In this document: piece after piece, positions 59,663-61,969 of the stretch | Layout: each line of letters starts with the position of its first letter | How positions within the stretch are numbered: position 1 is the stretch's first letter | Assembly: GCA_900466875.1 (NCBI GenBank) | Contig: UBNQ01000003.1 | Location: 1 to 61,969 of the forward strand | Length of the DNA stretch: 61,969 nt | DNA from: Hyphomicrobiales bacterium | Lineage (GTDB): Bacteria; Pseudomonadota; Alphaproteobacteria; Rhizobiales; Rhizobiaceae | Reading direction: 5' to 3' | Notes under the pieces: model-generated | What the model was told of the DNA's origin: nothing | Databases searched by the model: none | Seen by the model: only the letters and a program-made list of their open reading frames with translations | Program-made: the position numbers and the translations under genes

Positions 59663-61117
59663 ATGGCCACAGTAATCAGACACGGAACCATCGTTACCGC
59701 CGACCTGACCTACAGGGCGGATGTGAAAATCGACGGCGGAAAGATTGTCGAGATCGGCCCTGACCTCAAGGGCGACGAAACCCTCGACGCCACCGGCTGT
59801 TACGTCATGCCGGGTGGCATTGATCCGCATGTCCATCTCGAAATGCCCTTCATGGGCACCTATTCCGCCGACGATTTTGACTCAGGCACCCGCGCGGCGC
59901 TCTCCGGCGGCACGACCATGGTGGTGGATTTCTGTCTTCCCGATCCCGGCCAGTCGCTGCTCGACGCGCTGAAGCGCTGGGACAACAAGGCGACCCGCGC
60001 CCATTGCGACTATTCCTTCCACATGGCCGTCACCTGGTGGGGCGAGCAGGTCTTCAACGAGATGCAGACCGTCGTTCAGGAAAAAGGCATCAACACCTTC
60101 AAGCATTTCATGGCCTACAAGGGCGCACTGATGGTCAACGACGACGAGATGTTCGCCTCGTTTTCCCGTTGCGCCGAGCTTGGCGCGCTGCCCCTCGTCC
60201 ATGCCGAAAACGGCGATATCGTCGCCTCCATGCAGCAGAAGCTGATGGATGAAGGCAATGACGGCCCGGAAGCCCATGCCTATTCGAGGCCGGCTTCCGT
60301 CGAGGGCGAAGCCACCAACCGCGCCATCATCATCGCCGATATGGCCGGCGTGCCGCTTTATGTCGTCCACACCTCCTGTGAACAGGCCCATGAGGCGATC
60401 CGCCGGGCGCGGCAGAACGGTATGCGCGTCTACGGTGAACCGCTGATCCAGCACCTGACGCTCGACGAAAGCGAATATTTCGACAAGGACTGGGATCATT
60501 CCGCCCGCCGCGTCATGTCGCCTCCCTTCCGCAACAAGCAGCATCAGGATTCACTCTGGGCCGGCCTCGCCTCCGGCTCGCTGCAGGTCGTCGCCACCGA
60601 CCACTGCGCCTTCACCACGGACCAGAAACGGTATGGCGTCGGTGATTTCCGAAAGATCCCGAACGGCACCGGCGGGCTAGAAGATCGCCTCCCCATGCTC
60701 TGGACCTATGGCGTCGCCACTGGCCGCATCACCATGAACGAATTCGTCGCCGTCAGCTCCACCAACATCGCCAAGATCCTCAACCTTTACCCGAGAAAAG
60801 GCGCGATCCTCGTTGGCGCCGACGCCGATCTCGTCGTGCTCGATCCGAAGAAGTCGAAGACCATCTCGGCCAAAACCCAGCAATCGGCGATCGACTACAA
60901 CGTCTTCGAGGGCAAGCAGGTCACCGGCCTGCCGCGCTACACGCTGACGCGCGGTGTCGTCGCAGTCGAGGACGGCACGGTAAAGAGCCGCGAGGGCCAC
61001 GGCCAGTTCGTTGCCCGCGAGCCCTATCCCGCGGTCTCAAAGGCGCTCTCCACCTGGAAGGAACTGACCGCGCCGCGCAAGGTCGAACGCACGGGAATTC
61101 CGGCAAGCGGCGTGTGA
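59663..61117 (+). CDS. hydA: dihydropyrimidinase
   Basis: The 484-residue enzyme has the amidohydrolase (D-hydantoinase) pattern: G-G-I-D-P-H-V-H-L-E-M-P-F near residue 55, F-K-H-F-M-A-Y-K-G-A with the carbamylated Lys near residue 150, V-H-A-E-N-G-D near residue 180, V-V-H-T-S-C-E near residue 240, and A-T-D-H-C-A-F near residue 315, which together bind two metal ions. It opens dihydrouracil and dihydrothymine to N-carbamoyl-beta-amino acids, the step between PreTA and the M20 hydrolase. It lies 45 bp after the toxin gene and 7 bp before an ABC ATPase gene. Confidence 0.94.
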   Translation: MATVIRHGTIVTADLTYRADVKIDGGKIVEIGPDLKGDETLDATGCYVMPGGIDPHVHLEMPFMGTYSADDFDSGTRAALSGGTTMVVDFCLPDPGQSLLDALKRWDNKATRAHCDYSFHMAVTWWGEQVFNEMQTVVQEKGINTFKHFMAYKGALMVNDDEMFASFSRCAELGALPLVHAENGDIVASMQQKLMDEGNDGPEAHAYSRPASVEGEATNRAIIIADMAGVPLYVVHTSCEQAHEAIRRARQNGMRVYGEPLIQHLTLDESEYFDKDWDHSARRVMSPPFRNKQHQDSLWAGLASGSLQVVATDHCAFTTDQKRYGVGDFRKIPNGTGGLEDRLPMLWTYGVATGRITMNEFVAVSSTNIAKILNLYPRKGAILVGADADLVVLDPKKSKTISAKTQQSAIDYNVFEGKQVTGLPRYTLTRGVVAVEDGTVKSREGHGQFVAREPYPAVSKALSTWKELTAPRKVERTGIPASGV

Positions 61118-61124
61118 TCGTGAC

Positions 61125-61916
<792 letters not shown>

Positions 61917-61918
61917 TG

Positions 61919-61969
61919 TCCCGAGCATGCCATCCGTCCTGCAGAGACGTACCCCCCTCTGCCCTGCCG
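61919..61969. repeat. Possible left arm of a rhizobial intergenic repeat at the window edge
   Basis: The last bases (ACCCCCCTCTGCCCTGCCG) resemble the opening of a palindromic repeat often seen in rhizobial intergenic regions, where a GGCAT/CTCCC hairpin follows. An ATG at 61916 (overlapping the ATPase stop, with GAGGA upstream) also opens a frame, but its 18 codons do not look like a permease start. The window ends before either can be checked. Confidence 0.3.

Overview
The window looks like a chromosomal segment of a member of the Rhizobiaceae (Rhizobium/Agrobacterium relatives). The evidence is a RopA-type porin, a eukaryote-type glutamine synthetase GlnII with a DUF2735 gene beside it, an AmeR-like TetR/RND efflux locus, GC-rich third codon positions, and a RIME-like palindromic intergenic mosaic. 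No phage, transposase, rRNA or CRISPR array was seen. One tRNA gene, tRNA-Arg(CCG), is present. The species cannot be named from sequence reading alone.

Left part (1-28 kb). A DUF1045 gene (phosphonate-operon type) is followed by a split MnmC: an FAD oxidoreductase and the tRNA methyltransferase MnmD, divergent, with overlapping start codons. Next come a small unknown protein, an unusual SAM methyltransferase, an FMN reductase, an acyltransferase-3 membrane protein and a very large multi-PAS hybrid histidine kinase. An orphan MttB-family methyltransferase follows. Two divergent PepSY-type exported proteins precede a PhoP/PhoQ-like two-component pair. Then come an NCS2 nucleobase permease, a TetR/CocE-hydrolase pair with tandem operators, a DEAD-box RNA helicase and an EamA exporter. 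The three-gene set of circularly permuted ATP-grasp, alpha-E and transglutaminase-like proteins follows, trailed by a J-domain-like gene and the tRNA.

Middle part (28-45 kb). An RND efflux operon is flanked by two paralogous TetR regulators that share an operator motif. It is followed by an S9 peptidase/MerR pair, a porin next to an OmpR/EnvZ-like system, and small proteins including a lipoprotein, a group II truncated haemoglobin and a DUF423 membrane protein. A DUF2325 protein, an isolated SpoA (FliN-like) protein, a PilZ-like protein and an AcuI/YhdH-type reductase complete this part.

Right part (45-62 kb). This part carries all three enzymes of the reductive pyrimidine pathway: PreT/PreA (dihydropyrimidine dehydrogenase), a RutR-like TetR regulator, an M20 beta-ureidopropionase-type amidohydrolase, dihydropyrimidinase and the ATPase of an ABC importer. 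A MazE/MazF-type toxin-antitoxin pair sits inside the catabolic operon between the hydrolase and dihydropyrimidinase. Between the two pyrimidine blocks are an FtrA-type regulator with a rhodanese, a chemotaxis receptor, an acetate transporter, a LysR/YeiH pair, and DUF2735/glnII with a good sigma-54 promoter.

Common themes are divergent regulator/target pairs with palindromes between them and nitrogen scavenging (pyrimidine catabolism plus NtrC-type glnII). The least understood parts are the ATP-grasp/alpha-E/transglutaminase block, the PepSY/two-component block and the orphan MttB protein.
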